Assembly: GCF_003261635.1 (NCBI RefSeq) | Contig: NZ_QFXK01000039.1 | Coordinates: 1-64,000 of the forward strand | Length of the DNA stretch: 64,000 nucleotides | DNA from: Kribbella monticola | Lineage (GTDB): Bacteria; Actinomycetota; Actinomycetes; Propionibacteriales; Kribbellaceae | Reading direction: 5' to 3' | In this document: positions 34,426 through 43,393 of the stretch, in pieces | Layout: each line of letters begins with the position of its first letter | Position numbering within the stretch: the stretch's first letter is position 1 | The notes under the pieces: generated by a model | What the model was told of the DNA's origin: nothing | The model's database searches: none | What the model saw: the letters and a program-made list of their open reading frames with translations, nothing else | Position numbers and translations under genes: made by a program

Positions 34426-35442
34426 GTGGCTTCTTACGTGGATCCTGAGGGTGAGTACGAGCGGGACAGTGACTACATCAGTACGCGGATCACGGCTGAT
34501 GGGCGGGATGGATATCGGGTCGAGCCGGGGCGGTATCGGCTGGTGGCGGCGCGGGCTTGTCCGTGGGCCAATCGGGCGATCATCGTACGGCGGTTGCTCG
34601 GGCTCGAGGACGTGTTGTCGCTCGGGCTGTGTGGGCCGACCCATGACGAGCGGAGTTGGACCTTCGATCTCGATCCGGGTGGCGTCGATCCGGTCCTGAA
34701 GATCCCGCGGTTGCAGGACGCGTACTTCAGGCGCGACCCCGGGTACGAGAAGGGCATCACGGTGCCCGCGATCGTCGACGTACAGAGCGGTGCCGTCGTC
34801 ACCAACGACTTCGCGCAGATCACGCTCGACCTGTCGACCGAGTGGACGCAGTACCACCGCGAAGGCGCGCCCGACCTGTACCCCGAGGCGCTGCGGGCCG
34901 AGATCGATGAAGTTGCCCAGCGCATCTATACCGAGGTCAACAACGGCGTGTACCGCGCCGGGTTCGCCGGATCGCAGGAGGCCTACGAATCGGCGTACGA
35001 CCGGCTGTTCGCGGCACTCGACTGGCTGTCGGAACGGCTCGCCAAGCAGCGGTATCTGATGGGCGACAACATCACCGAGGCCGACGTGCGGCTGTTCACC
35101 ACGTTGGCGCGCTTCGACGCCGTCTATCACGGCCACTTCAAGTGCAACCGGAACAAGCTCACCGAAATGCCTGGGCTGTGGGCGTACGCGCGCGACCTGT
35201 TCCAGACACCGGGCTTCGGCGACACCATCGACTTCGTGCAGATCAAGCAGCACTACTACCTGGTGCACACCGACATCAACCCGACGCACATCGTCCCGAA
35301 GGGCCCCGATCTGTCGACGTGGCTGACCCCGCACGGCCGGGAAGAGCTTGGTGGAAAGCCGTTCGGAGACGGCACGCCGCCGGAGCCGCCCAGCGACGGC
35401 GAGAGGGTCCCGGCTGAACACAGCGCGAGTCGGCGCCCGTAG
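34426..35442 (+). CDS. xi-class glutathione S-transferase (hydroquinone reductase type)
   Basis: 338-residue protein of the GST-xi family, which reduces glutathionyl- (in actinobacteria probably mycothiol-linked) hydroquinones. Key motif: ARACPWANRA with the catalytic Cys near residue 42; TVPAIVD and NDFAQITLDLST follow as in the family, and the C-terminal helical domain shows YLMGDNITEADVRLFTTLARFD. Start is the GTG at 34426; another GTG at 34438 is possible. The tail (GDGTPPEPPSDGERVPAEHS) is disordered. Located 35 nt after the P450, it could handle quinone-like products (inference). Confidence 0.88.
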   Translation: MASYVDPEGEYERDSDYISTRITADGRDGYRVEPGRYRLVAARACPWANRAIIVRRLLGLEDVLSLGLCGPTHDERSWTFDLDPGGVDPVLKIPRLQDAYFRRDPGYEKGITVPAIVDVQSGAVVTNDFAQITLDLSTEWTQYHREGAPDLYPEALRAEIDEVAQRIYTEVNNGVYRAGFAGSQEAYESAYDRLFAALDWLSERLAKQRYLMGDNITEADVRLFTTLARFDAVYHGHFKCNRNKLTEMPGLWAYARDLFQTPGFGDTIDFVQIKQHYYLVHTDINPTHIVPKGPDLSTWLTPHGREELGGKPFGDGTPPEPPSDGERVPAEHSASRRP

Positions 35443-35496
35443 TACAGGAACCGTCGGAGCACACTGAGGGGACCTCAACCTTGGAAGGAGGCCGGC

Positions 35497-36327
35497 ATGC
35501 CCGGCTCCGAGCTCTACGAGAAGTTCATGGCGCTGCACACCCGCGAAGGTGGCTTCGTCATGCCGAACGCCTGGGACGGGCTGTCCGCTCTGATCCTGGC
35601 GGAGGCGGGCTTCGAGGCGATCGGTACGTCGTCCGCGGCGCTCGCGGCCACCCTCGGCCGGCACGACGGACTCCACGCGATCAGCCTCGACGAACATCTC
35701 GACCATGCGCGCCTGCTCGGCCGGCTGACCGGGCTGCCGATCAACGGTGATTTCGAGGACGGGTACGGCGAAACGCCTGAGGACGTCGCGGGGACGGTCG
35801 AGGTCGCCGTCGACGCCGGGCTCGCCGGGATCGGCATCGAGGACAGCTCAGGCGATGCCGAGCGACCGATTCGCGACTTCGACGACGCTGTACTGCGTGT
35901 TCGTCACGCGGTCGATGCGGCGAAGGGCCGGATCGTCGTCACGGGCCGGACCGACAACTTCTTCCGCGGCAACCCGGACCTCGACGACACCATCCGCCGC
36001 CTGACCGCCTTCGCCGAAGCCGGCGCCGACGTGCTCTACGCACCGTTCCCGCCCGACCTCGCCGCGGTCCGCGCGATCGTCACCGCCGTCGCGCCGAAGC
36101 CGGTCAACATCGTCGTCTCCCCCGCCGACGGAAAGCTGACCGTCGCCGAACTCCAGGCGGCCGGCGTCAAACGCATCAGCCTCGGCATGGCGCTCTACGC
36201 CCACACCATCGCAGCCCTCGAACAAGCCACGAAGTCGCTACTCGCCGGCGACATCGCCTCAGCCACCAACGGCATCACCTTCGCCCGCCTCACCGAACTC
36301 CTGAACCAAACCCCACCGAACAGCTGA
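35497..36327 (+). CDS. PEP mutase/isocitrate lyase superfamily enzyme
   Basis: 276-residue TIM-barrel enzyme. FVMPNAWDGLSALILAEAGF, the metal-binding DFEDGYGETPEDV and GIGIEDSSG mark the PEP mutase/isocitrate lyase group, which includes oxaloacetate decarboxylases and 2-methylisocitrate lyases. The K-R-C-G-H loop of true isocitrate lyases is absent, so a lyase or decarboxylase acting on a small oxoacid is likelier. Start at 35497 has GGAAGGAGG 7 nt upstream, an excellent ribosome site. Confidence 0.85.
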   Translation: MPGSELYEKFMALHTREGGFVMPNAWDGLSALILAEAGFEAIGTSSAALAATLGRHDGLHAISLDEHLDHARLLGRLTGLPINGDFEDGYGETPEDVAGTVEVAVDAGLAGIGIEDSSGDAERPIRDFDDAVLRVRHAVDAAKGRIVVTGRTDNFFRGNPDLDDTIRRLTAFAEAGADVLYAPFPPDLAAVRAIVTAVAPKPVNIVVSPADGKLTVAELQAAGVKRISLGMALYAHTIAALEQATKSLLAGDIASATNGITFARLTELLNQTPPNS

Positions 36328-36530
36328 CGCTTCCGGTGCGGGTCCTTCGCTAACTGGAAAGAAGCCATCGCCCTGTGCAAGTTTCTTTCCACCTGAGGCA
36401 CCACGAAGGCTTGTCGACTCGGAGAGACCACGCCGCCGAAGCAGAGCTGGAGGCGGTAGGCGGGAAGTGTGTGCCTCGAATTCAGCCGGCAAGCCCACCG
36501 GCCAGCGCACCGGCGGTGCAGGAGCGGAGC

Positions 36531-36690
36531 GCATCGCCCACCGGTCGCCGGCGCGGCCGCATCGCCCACCGGTCGCCGGCGCGGCCGGTGGGCTCGCGCG
36601 GCACCTCGCCAACCGGTCGCCGGCATGGCCGGTCGGCCCGCGCGGCACCTCGCCGACCAATCGTCGGCGTCTCGGTGGGCCCGCGCAGCC
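36531..36690. repeat. GC-rich compound tandem repeat in a gene-free stretch
   Basis: A 28-bp unit opening GCATCGCCCACCGGTCGCC occurs twice in perfect tandem (36531-36558, 36559-36586). A related unit opening GGT-GGC-CGCGCGGC then follows at 36587, 36631 and 36674 (43-44 bp apart). The 564 bases from 36328 to 36891 contain no supported gene; they hold this block, the 36767-36842 repeat and a terminator. Confidence 0.85.
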
Positions 36691-36766
36691 GTCGCTCGCG
36701 ACGCAGGAGAGGGGTGCGCCGGAACCGGTTGCATGGCGAGAGTTGGCGGCGGACGACACGTTTGTC

Positions 36767-36842
36767 AGTCGCGACGGAGGAGCGGCGCCCTGGGGCGGGT
36801 GGGTCGAGCGGCGACGGAGGAGTCGCGAAGCGGGCGTCGTAC
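36767..36842. repeat. dispersed copy of the 27-397 repeat core
   Basis: The sequence reads GTCGCGACGGAGGAGCGGCG, then a G-rich GGGCGGGTGGGTCGAGCG, GCGACGGAGGAGTCGCGAAGC and a terminal CGTACG. The same ordered blocks occur in each copy at 27-397. As there, it lies just past a terminator of a minus-strand gene and in the same relative orientation. Confidence 0.7.
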
Positions 36843-36851
36843 GACAGCAAA

Positions 36852-36878
36852 CAGCCGGCCAGGGATTCTGGCCGGCTG
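36852..36878 (-). terminator. terminator of the DUF2637-like gene
   Basis: CAGCCGGCCAG (36852-36862) and CTGGCCGGCTG (36868-36878) form a perfect 11-bp stem with a GGATT loop, 13 nt past the stop codon on the minus strand. A TTTGCTGTCG tail follows on that strand. Confidence 0.75.
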
Positions 36879-36891
36879 CGGACGGGTGGGG

Positions 36892-38607
36892 CTAGTTCTG
36901 GTTTGCGGTGGCGAGGTTGTTTTCGGCGTCGTACTGGACGATGAAGGCTGCCGCGTCGTCGTTGCTGGAGGCAATGGCTGAGGCGAGGACCTCGGGGGTG
37001 CGGGGGCGGTCCGACGGCCAGTCGCTGAGCAGGGCCCAGGCGCGCTGGCGCTTCTTGTCGAGGTCGCCACCGGCCGAGGTCTTCGGCTTCGGGGCGGCCG
37101 GGCGGCTCGGGGTCGTCCGAGCGGTCACCTCGCGGGCGATCACGGTCGGCTCCTCAGCGCGTACCGGCTCGGAACCAGCCGGTACGGCGGGCTCCGGCGA
37201 CGCGGCAACGACCGGCTCCTCGACCGACGGCACCGGCGCGGTCGACGAGGGAACGCTGTTGCGTACCACGGTCTTCGGCTTCCGCGCCGCGGCCGGCTTC
37301 GGCAGCGAAGGCTTCACCACAGCAGGCTTCGGCGCTGCCGGTACGGCGGATCCGCCGGCCGGCTGCTTCGGCGCCGCCGGTACGAGGTGCTCCTGCTCAA
37401 CGACGGGCTGAGCGACCGACTGAGCAACTGGCTGAGCAACTGGCTGGCCAGCCGGCAGGTCCGCTTGCGGGACAGCGGGTGCGACCGGCTCCGGGACAAC
37501 CGGCGCGAACGGTGAGGTCTCGTGGACGACAGGCTTCACGTACGGCGAGCTGGCCGCCTCTTCGACGACCTCTGCCTCGTCCGCATCATCCGTACTACGG
37601 TCGTACGGCAGGTACTCGACGGCCATCAGTTCACCGGTCATCGCCTCGCCCCACTGGTCGTCGTCGCGCAGCGGCACTCCGCCCGGGCGAAGCTGCTGAG
37701 CCGGGACCTGCTGGGCCGGCAACTGCTGCACCGGCGGCGTCGTACCTTCGACGACCCACACGGCGGCGCGCAGATCGGTTCGCTCGTCCTTCACCGGTTC
37801 GGGCTCCGGCTCCTCGGGCGGCGGCGGCGAGATCGCGAGCGTCAGCTTGTTGGTGACGACCTCGTAGTTGATCCGCTCCTCGAGCATCCCGGCCAACCGG
37901 TCCGCGTCGTACGTCGTCTCGGCGATCTTCGCGAGCCGCTCGTCCTGGTGCTCGGAACGGATGTACTCGGCAACGGTCCCGGCGATCGCGTCGCGGCGGG
38001 CGTTGTTGCGGATCTGGTGCCGCGCGGCACGCAGGCTCTCGTACAGCCCGTACCCGTGCTCGAGCGCGATCGACCGCGCCAGCCAGGTGACCTTCGGCTC
38101 GCGGGCCCACTGGACCACGCCGTACACGGGTCCGGTGGTGGCCATCTGGCCCGCCTTGCGCAACGCGTCGCGGCGACGGGCGGAGCTGTGGATCAGCCAC
38201 AGCACATAGGCGAACGCAGACAGGCCGCCGAAGCCGAAGGCGAGGAACCGCTCCTCCGGCCGCCAGTGACCGACCACGTTGAAGACGAGCGCGACGATCG
38301 CCGCGAACAGCGACATCGCGCGGTAGGCGTAGGCCTGCTCCCCCTTGCGACGACGAAGGTCGGCCAGCGCCGCGGTCGCGACACCGCCGAGCTCGATGAC
38401 GGCGACGGCGGGCGTGACGAGGGCGATCTTGAGGAACGGTGAGAAGCCCTCGTCGGGCCACGGGATGTGCGTGACGCCGGCCCAGACCTGACCGACAAGG
38501 GCGGCCGTGGCCGCGGTGGCGTAGAAAGCGTAAGCAACTTTGTCAGCACCGGTGAGAGGTACGTTGGCGAGCTCGCCAGTACTGGTGCTGGTGGTGTTCT
38601 CCTGCAA
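36892..38607 (-). CDS. four-helix membrane protein with long Pro/Ala tail (DUF2637-like)
   Basis: 571 residues. Residues 20-150 hold four predicted membrane helices (VAYAFYATAATAALVGQVW; IALVTPAVAVIELGGVATAA; MSLFAAIVALVFNVVGHW; LAFGFGGLSAFAYVLWLI), a layout seen in DUF2637/SpdA-like actinobacterial proteins. A charged helical region follows (to about 250), then some 230 residues of Pro/Ala/Val/Glu repeats such as AQPVAQSVAQPV, and a small folded C-terminal domain (LDKKRQRAWALLSDWPSDRP onward) that looks like a DNA- or protein-binding module. Such proteins are usual in conjugative elements, but no transfer gene is near. Function unknown. Confidence 0.65.
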   Translation of the reverse strand: MQENTTSTSTGELANVPLTGADKVAYAFYATAATAALVGQVWAGVTHIPWPDEGFSPFLKIALVTPAVAVIELGGVATAALADLRRRKGEQAYAYRAMSLFAAIVALVFNVVGHWRPEERFLAFGFGGLSAFAYVLWLIHSSARRRDALRKAGQMATTGPVYGVVQWAREPKVTWLARSIALEHGYGLYESLRAARHQIRNNARRDAIAGTVAEYIRSEHQDERLAKIAETTYDADRLAGMLEERINYEVVTNKLTLAISPPPPEEPEPEPVKDERTDLRAAVWVVEGTTPPVQQLPAQQVPAQQLRPGGVPLRDDDQWGEAMTGELMAVEYLPYDRSTDDADEAEVVEEAASSPYVKPVVHETSPFAPVVPEPVAPAVPQADLPAGQPVAQPVAQSVAQPVVEQEHLVPAAPKQPAGGSAVPAAPKPAVVKPSLPKPAAARKPKTVVRNSVPSSTAPVPSVEEPVVAASPEPAVPAGSEPVRAEEPTVIAREVTARTTPSRPAAPKPKTSAGGDLDKKRQRAWALLSDWPSDRPRTPEVLASAIASSNDDAAAFIVQYDAENNLATANQN

Positions 38608-38841
38608 GACGTGGTCTCCTGACCGGTTTGGGCTCTCCGGCAGTTCGTCGGCGATGTTGATGCGGCCTCCCCAGGTGGCTGGACGAGGCTACCGGTTCCG
38701 GGGCCCTCCCGGGGAGTCGATCCCGGAATCGATCTGCTACTGCTACCCCACCGTCCCCAACGAACGTCTGCTTCACACTTCCAACGCCCGCACACCCCGA
38801 CCCATCACGGAGGATAACCCGCGCGTCCCGGCAACCTTCGC

Positions 38842-38950
38842 AGTACGGAACCACGCCCTTCCGTACTACGTGCCGCCGGCTCCGGGTCATCGACTTGCCG
38901 CGGCCCGTGCGTGCGGCAACGATCTCAGAAACTGGAACGATCTCCGAAAC
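38842..38950 (+). promoter_or_regulatory. inverted repeat and direct repeats upstream of the APH gene
   Basis: The 358-base divergent gap 38608-38965 has no gene but shows AGTACGGAA-N8-TTCCGTACT (38842-38867) and two 15-bp direct repeats, AACGATCTCAGAAAC (38918) and AACGATCTCCGAAAC (38936), spaced 18 bp and ending 16 bp before the start codon. These look like regulator sites; no factor is known. Confidence 0.45.
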
Positions 38951-38965
38951 CCTGGGGGGACGAGC

Positions 38966-39895
38966 GTGATCAAGACAAGCAGGTCGCTGGTCGATCCGGT
39001 GGCCCTCCGCGACCACTTGAGCGAGGTCTACGGCATCGACTTCCGTGGCTGCACCTTGATCCGGTCGCTCGTCAACGACGTCTACCACCTGGCGAATTCC
39101 GAGCACTCGTACGTTCTCAAGCTCTATCGCGCGGGTGGACGGCCACCGGCGGAAGTGCGTTGGGAGGCCGAGCTCGCGACTCACTTGAGCAACGCGGGCC
39201 TCGCGGTCCCGCAGGTGGTACCTCTGGCTGACGGCTCCGAGGTGGGACTACTCGAAGCAGCCGAGGGCGCGCGACCGTATCTCCTGTCCACATTCGTACT
39301 GGGCACCAAGCCGCGTCCCCCGTTCACCGGCGAGCTCTACCGATCCTTCGGCGAGTTGGTCGCAACCTTCCACGACGCCGCCGACACTTTCCGCAGCACG
39401 AATCCGAGACGCCCCGCGGACCTTCACCACACTCTCGACAGGCCGCTCGCCGAGATCGCCCCAGACCTCGCGCCGCCCGACCGCGAACTGCTCGAAGGAC
39501 TGGCGATCGCAGTACAGGATCACTTCGCGCGCGACGACGGACGGAGCTGGGGCATCTGCCACGGAGACGTCACTCTCGACAACATCCTGCAGAACGGTGC
39601 CGGTCTCACGATCCACGACTTCGACCTGTCGGCCGAGGGATATCGCGCCACCGACTTCGCGGGCGTCGCGGGCACTGCGCACTGGAGCAGCTTCGTCGAC
39701 GGCTACACCACCAAGCGCCCGATCGCGACTGCCGACCTCGCTGCCATCCCCTACCTGAGAGTCGTGGGCGCTATCTCGAACCTGCGCTTCCATCTCCAAG
39801 ACAAACCGCTGATCCGTGGCACCGAGTCCCTCCACGAAGGTTGGGTCGACGGCGAACTCGACGTACTGCGGCGAGCTGCCGTCGACCTGCTCTGA
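38966..39895 (+). CDS. aminoglycoside/choline-kinase-like phosphotransferase
   Basis: 309-residue APH-family kinase. The phosphate-handling residues are intact: nucleotide-binding region VNDVYHLANSEHSYVLKLYR, catalytic loop GICHGDVTLDNIL and the metal DFD in TIHDFDLSAEG. Such genes are often annotated as resistance, but most chromosomal actinobacterial members phosphorylate small metabolites, so the substrate is left open. Start is GTG at 38966 with GGGGGGA 5 nt upstream; the frame extends upstream to 38540, overlapping the divergent gene, which is not credible. Confidence 0.85.
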   Translation: MIKTSRSLVDPVALRDHLSEVYGIDFRGCTLIRSLVNDVYHLANSEHSYVLKLYRAGGRPPAEVRWEAELATHLSNAGLAVPQVVPLADGSEVGLLEAAEGARPYLLSTFVLGTKPRPPFTGELYRSFGELVATFHDAADTFRSTNPRRPADLHHTLDRPLAEIAPDLAPPDRELLEGLAIAVQDHFARDDGRSWGICHGDVTLDNILQNGAGLTIHDFDLSAEGYRATDFAGVAGTAHWSSFVDGYTTKRPIATADLAAIPYLRVVGAISNLRFHLQDKPLIRGTESLHEGWVDGELDVLRRAAVDLL

Positions 39896-39907
39896 TGCAG
39901 CGATGGG

Positions 39908-40819
39908 TCAGTCGATCAGCGTCTTCTGAGCCTGGGCAGCCAGGTGAGCCGATCGGGGGTCGTCCGAGGTGCCGTCGGCGACCAGTACGGCGTACCGGAA
40001 GTGGAGGGTTTCGCCGGGTGGGAAGGGCAGCTCCTCCGAGAAGAACGGGGCTGGGCAGACAGCCGCGAAGTCTTCGGAGCGGACGAACCATTGCGGCGGG
40101 TGCCGCGGGTTGTCGGTGGCGTCGGCGATGATCACCGTAGATCCACGGTCGACCTCGTCGTGCTTGCCGGAGAAGCCCATCCAGGCCGCTCGCTGGCCGC
40201 GCAGGTCGTCGCCACCGAGCCCTTGCGGCGCAAGGACAGTTCCACCCGTGAAGGACCGCGGACCCCGCCAGAACAGCCCGCCGTACCCAGCGTTCTCGCG
40301 GCCGGCCGTTGTCGGGCTACCGATCTGCACGTTCTCGCCGGAGACGTTCGTCATCGCAGTCTCGTAGACGAGCACCCAGCCGTCGTCCGTCAGCCGCGTG
40401 GACAACGTGCGGGTCTCGTCGACCACGTGCGCGCCGGCTTGCGTGTGCCAGGACAGCCGATGCGTGAAGCGGACCAGGTCGTCCGACACGTCGAGCGCCT
40501 CGATCTCGTCGTGCACCATCGCGCCGTTGTTGTCGAGCTGCTCGTACCCGTTCTCGCGCGAGAACGTCGGCCCACCCCAGAAGTTCTCGTGGCCGAAGTG
40601 CGGCAGCGACCAGGTCAGCCCTTTGTGCCAGATGTGGTCGTGCGGGCGGTAGACGGAGACCAGGTCGCCGCCGAGCGTGCGCATCGGATGCAGGTACGGC
40701 CGCGGCGACTCCAACTGCGGATCCGTCGGGTTGTACACGTAGGTGAACAGCTCCCCGTCGCCGGCCGTCACCTGGATCGACCGGCCGACCGCATGATTGC
40801 AGCCCAATGCTTGCGTCAT
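39908..40819 (-). CDS. DUF6807 (PmoA-family) protein
   Basis: 303-residue protein of the PmoA/DUF6807 family, beta-rich and common in sugar-utilisation loci of actinobacteria and Bacteroidetes. Typical stretches are RPYLHPMRTLGG, DHIWHKGLTWS, NWxGG-type ENFWGGPTF and NPRHPPQWFVR. Despite the old family name there is no sign of methane oxygenase function. It is the last gene of the ABC-transporter operon, immediately after the Gfo/Idh/MocA gene (stop and start adjacent), so a role in modifying the imported sugar is likely (inference). Confidence 0.85.
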   Translation of the reverse strand: MTQALGCNHAVGRSIQVTAGDGELFTYVYNPTDPQLESPRPYLHPMRTLGGDLVSVYRPHDHIWHKGLTWSLPHFGHENFWGGPTFSRENGYEQLDNNGAMVHDEIEALDVSDDLVRFTHRLSWHTQAGAHVVDETRTLSTRLTDDGWVLVYETAMTNVSGENVQIGSPTTAGRENAGYGGLFWRGPRSFTGGTVLAPQGLGGDDLRGQRAAWMGFSGKHDEVDRGSTVIIADATDNPRHPPQWFVRSEDFAAVCPAPFFSEELPFPPGETLHFRYAVLVADGTSDDPRSAHLAAQAQKTLID

Positions 40820-41995
40820 CTATCCGTGCTCCTCGTCATCTCGTTTGGTCGCCCACGGCGCGCCCAGCTCGCTGAACAGCGCAAGCTCCTCACCCGCCCG
40901 CGTCACCCACTTCTCCACCTCGGCCACGATCGGGCGCCGCTCCAGCCCTTCACCATCCCAGCGGATCAGCCGGGCCGGTATCTCCAGCGGCGCCGGCGCC
41001 ACCCGAACAGCCTCGACCACCCGAGTGAACCCACCGGTCTCCGCGAACGGCGCCAGCAACGGCACCGAAGGATCGGCCCGATGGTCCAGCAGGTTCTCCA
41101 GCAGATCGTCCCGCCCGTACTGCGTATCGCTCGTCCGCCCGTTGATCGTCAACGACAGCCGGTCCACCGAATACCGCAGTACGGCCCGCCCCGCCGAGCC
41201 GTGCACGATCACCAACGGCTCGGGATCGTTCTGTTCGGCGCACAAGGTCAGCGCGGTCACGATCGTCGTACCGCGACTCGTCACCACCCGTACGGCGGAG
41301 GTGTCGTCGGACTCGATCGGATTGGCCCGGAACAACTCGGTCTCGACCGACGCCACCTGGTCGGCGCGCCCTGAACCATCGATCATCAACGCGGCCGCGG
41401 TCGCATGAGCGAACGGATTCGTCACCGCACCATCAACCACATCGACGCCGTCCAGGCTCCGCCGCCCGGCCCAGCGAGCACGCTGCCAGTACTGCGCGGT
41501 GCGCACCCACGTGCCGATCGCCCCGATCCCCCGCAGTTCGCCAAGGGTCCCGTCAGCCACCAGCTCGGCCAGCGTCCGGGCGGCCCTCGATCCCGCGACC
41601 TGGAACCCGACCTGACAGATCCGCCCGGTCTCCTCGATCACCGACAGCAGGTGCTCGAACTCGGCCAGCGACGCGGCCGGTGGCTTCTCCAGCAGCACGT
41701 CGGCTCCCGAACGCAACGCGAGCTCCGCGAGCGGCACGTGGGTCTGGATCGGCGTACTGATCACCACCACGTCGACCTCGACAGCGGCGAGCAGCTCGCG
41801 CAGGTCGGCGTACACGGCCACGTCCGGCGGTAAGTCGTCATCGGGCGGCCGCGGATCGGCGACCGCGAGCAGCCGGACCCGCCCCTCGGTCGCCAACTTG
41901 ATCACGTGCCGCAGATGGGTGGCGCCGTGCCCGTGCACGCCGGCCACAGCCACGGTGGCCGGCCGAGACGCCGTCGCGGCGTCCCAGCCGATCAC
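40820..41995 (-). CDS. Gfo/Idh/MocA-family oxidoreductase
   Basis: 391-residue NAD(P)-dependent dehydrogenase. The Rossmann start is VAVAGVHGHGATHL, followed by VDVVVISTPIQTHVPLAELAL and the catalytic-type DVLLEKPPAASLAEFEHLL, with EKP as the family hallmark. The C-terminal half is the usual alpha/beta substrate domain. It probably oxidises or epimerises a sugar delivered by the transporter. Start is GTG at 41995, 25 nt after the binding-protein stop; this gene is directly followed by the DUF6807 gene. Confidence 0.9.
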   Translation of the reverse strand: MIGWDAATASRPATVAVAGVHGHGATHLRHVIKLATEGRVRLLAVADPRPPDDDLPPDVAVYADLRELLAAVEVDVVVISTPIQTHVPLAELALRSGADVLLEKPPAASLAEFEHLLSVIEETGRICQVGFQVAGSRAARTLAELVADGTLGELRGIGAIGTWVRTAQYWQRARWAGRRSLDGVDVVDGAVTNPFAHATAAALMIDGSGRADQVASVETELFRANPIESDDTSAVRVVTSRGTTIVTALTLCAEQNDPEPLVIVHGSAGRAVLRYSVDRLSLTINGRTSDTQYGRDDLLENLLDHRADPSVPLLAPFAETGGFTRVVEAVRVAPAPLEIPARLIRWDGEGLERRPIVAEVEKWVTRAGEELALFSELGAPWATKRDDEEHG

Positions 41996-42020
41996 CGGAA
42001 ATCAGTTGCTGACAGCAACG

Positions 42021-43373
42021 TCACTTGGTGAGCTCCCCGTTGACCTCGTCGATGAACTTCTGCGCTGCCTGGTCGGGCTTCATCCGCCCGAACAGTACTT
42101 CGGTGGTGTAGCGCTGGATGATCTTCTCCACCTGACCACCACCGACCGGCGGGGGCGGCGACGGCTCGCCGAGTTCGGCGGAGATGGCCTGGATGAACGC
42201 CTGCGACGCGGCATCGGCGGGCTTCAGCTTCGATGCGACAGCGGCCCGGATCTCGGTGTTCGGCGGAACGCCGCGCTCGGCAAGCAGGATGTTGCCGGCG
42301 GCCGGGCTGTTCGCGAGGTAGTTGACGAACTCGGCCGCCTCCTTCGGGTGCTTGGAGCGCGAGGAGATCGACCAGAACATGGATCCCTTGTAGTACGCGC
42401 CGTTCTCGGTCGCCTTGCCGGTCACACTCGGCAGCCGCAACAGCTTGAGCTGCTGGCCGGAAGCCTTGCTGAGGGCGTTCAGCTGGTTGCTCCAGGCGTA
42501 CCCCATCGCGAGCTTGCCGGTCGCCATCCCGGACTGGTCGAGCGGCGCGTTCATGTCCTGCGCGGTGAACGCCGCGGAGGGGATCGCCTTCGCATCCTGC
42601 ATCTTGAGCAGGTTGGTGTAGAACTCGGTCACACCCTCCTTGGTGACGCCGAGCTTGCCGTCCTTGGTGAACAGCGACTGGCCGTGCTGACGGGCCCACA
42701 TGTTCAGACTGGCATCGTTGGTCCCGTACGCCGCTGTGCCCCAGCCCTTGCCGTTCAGCTTCGCGCTGATCTGCGTGGCGAGCTGGCTGTACTGATCCCA
42801 GGTCCACGTCTTGTCGTCGGGCAGCGCGACCCCGGCAGCCTTGAAGACCGCCGGGTTGGCGACGATCGTGAACGCGTTGATCCCGGCGTTCAATCCGTAC
42901 AGGCCGTTGTCGAACTCACCGGCGCCGAGGGTGTCCGGCTGGAACTTGCTGGTGTCCAGCCCGTCGGCCTTCTTCAGGTCGAGCAGCGCGCCGCGATCGG
43001 CGTACTCGCGCAGGTACTTCTCGTCCATCTGGATGATGTCCGGCGCGTCGTTGGCGGCGACGGTGGTGGCGAGCTTGTCCCAGTAGCCGGCCCATTCGCC
43101 GAACTCGCCCTTGATCTTGATCTTCGGGTGGTCCTTCTGGAACTCCTCGATCACCTGCTGGGTGAGCTTGTGCCGGGTGTCGGAACCCCACCAGTTGAAC
43201 CGCAGCGTGACCTCGCCGTTGGCGGACTGACCGCCGGACGAGCCGCCACAGGCACTCGCGGCCAGCAGGGTGACGGCGATCGCGGCGGTCGCCAGACCAC
43301 GCAGTCGCCGGCGCCTGGACGGTGCAGGTGATGACGGTGGCGGGACGCTGGTGGGACGGGAGAGCGGCCTCAT
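42021..43373 (-). CDS. ABC transporter sugar-binding lipoprotein
   Basis: 450-residue extracellular solute-binding protein of family 1 (MalE type). An Arg-rich start (RRRRLRGLA) leads to a lipobox in TLLAASACGGSSGG, lipidated Cys near residue 41. Characteristic motifs include LRFNWWGSDTRHKLTQ, DAPDIIQMDEKYLREYAD and GKLAMGYAWSNQ. It should deliver an oligosaccharide or uronate to the two permeases encoded just upstream; no ATPase is in the operon, so a shared MsiK-like ATPase elsewhere is expected. The ATG at 43373 follows GAAAGG by 8 nt; a GTG at 43382 is the alternative. Confidence 0.9.
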   Translation of the reverse strand: MRPLSRPTSVPPPSSPAPSRRRRLRGLATAAIAVTLLAASACGGSSGGQSANGEVTLRFNWWGSDTRHKLTQQVIEEFQKDHPKIKIKGEFGEWAGYWDKLATTVAANDAPDIIQMDEKYLREYADRGALLDLKKADGLDTSKFQPDTLGAGEFDNGLYGLNAGINAFTIVANPAVFKAAGVALPDDKTWTWDQYSQLATQISAKLNGKGWGTAAYGTNDASLNMWARQHGQSLFTKDGKLGVTKEGVTEFYTNLLKMQDAKAIPSAAFTAQDMNAPLDQSGMATGKLAMGYAWSNQLNALSKASGQQLKLLRLPSVTGKATENGAYYKGSMFWSISSRSKHPKEAAEFVNYLANSPAAGNILLAERGVPPNTEIRAAVASKLKPADAASQAFIQAISAELGEPSPPPPVGGGQVEKIIQRYTTEVLFGRMKPDQAAQKFIDEVNGELTK

Positions 43374-43393
43374 GGCGGGCACCTTTCAGCGGA

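Noticed and set aside
36328..36891. Small genes in the GC-rich gap
   Set aside because: All frames are built from tandem repeats and lack ribosome sites or typical codon use.
38966..39895. Aminoglycoside resistance gene
   Set aside because: The kinase fold is clear, but nothing specific points to antibiotic substrates; only a family-level call is supported.
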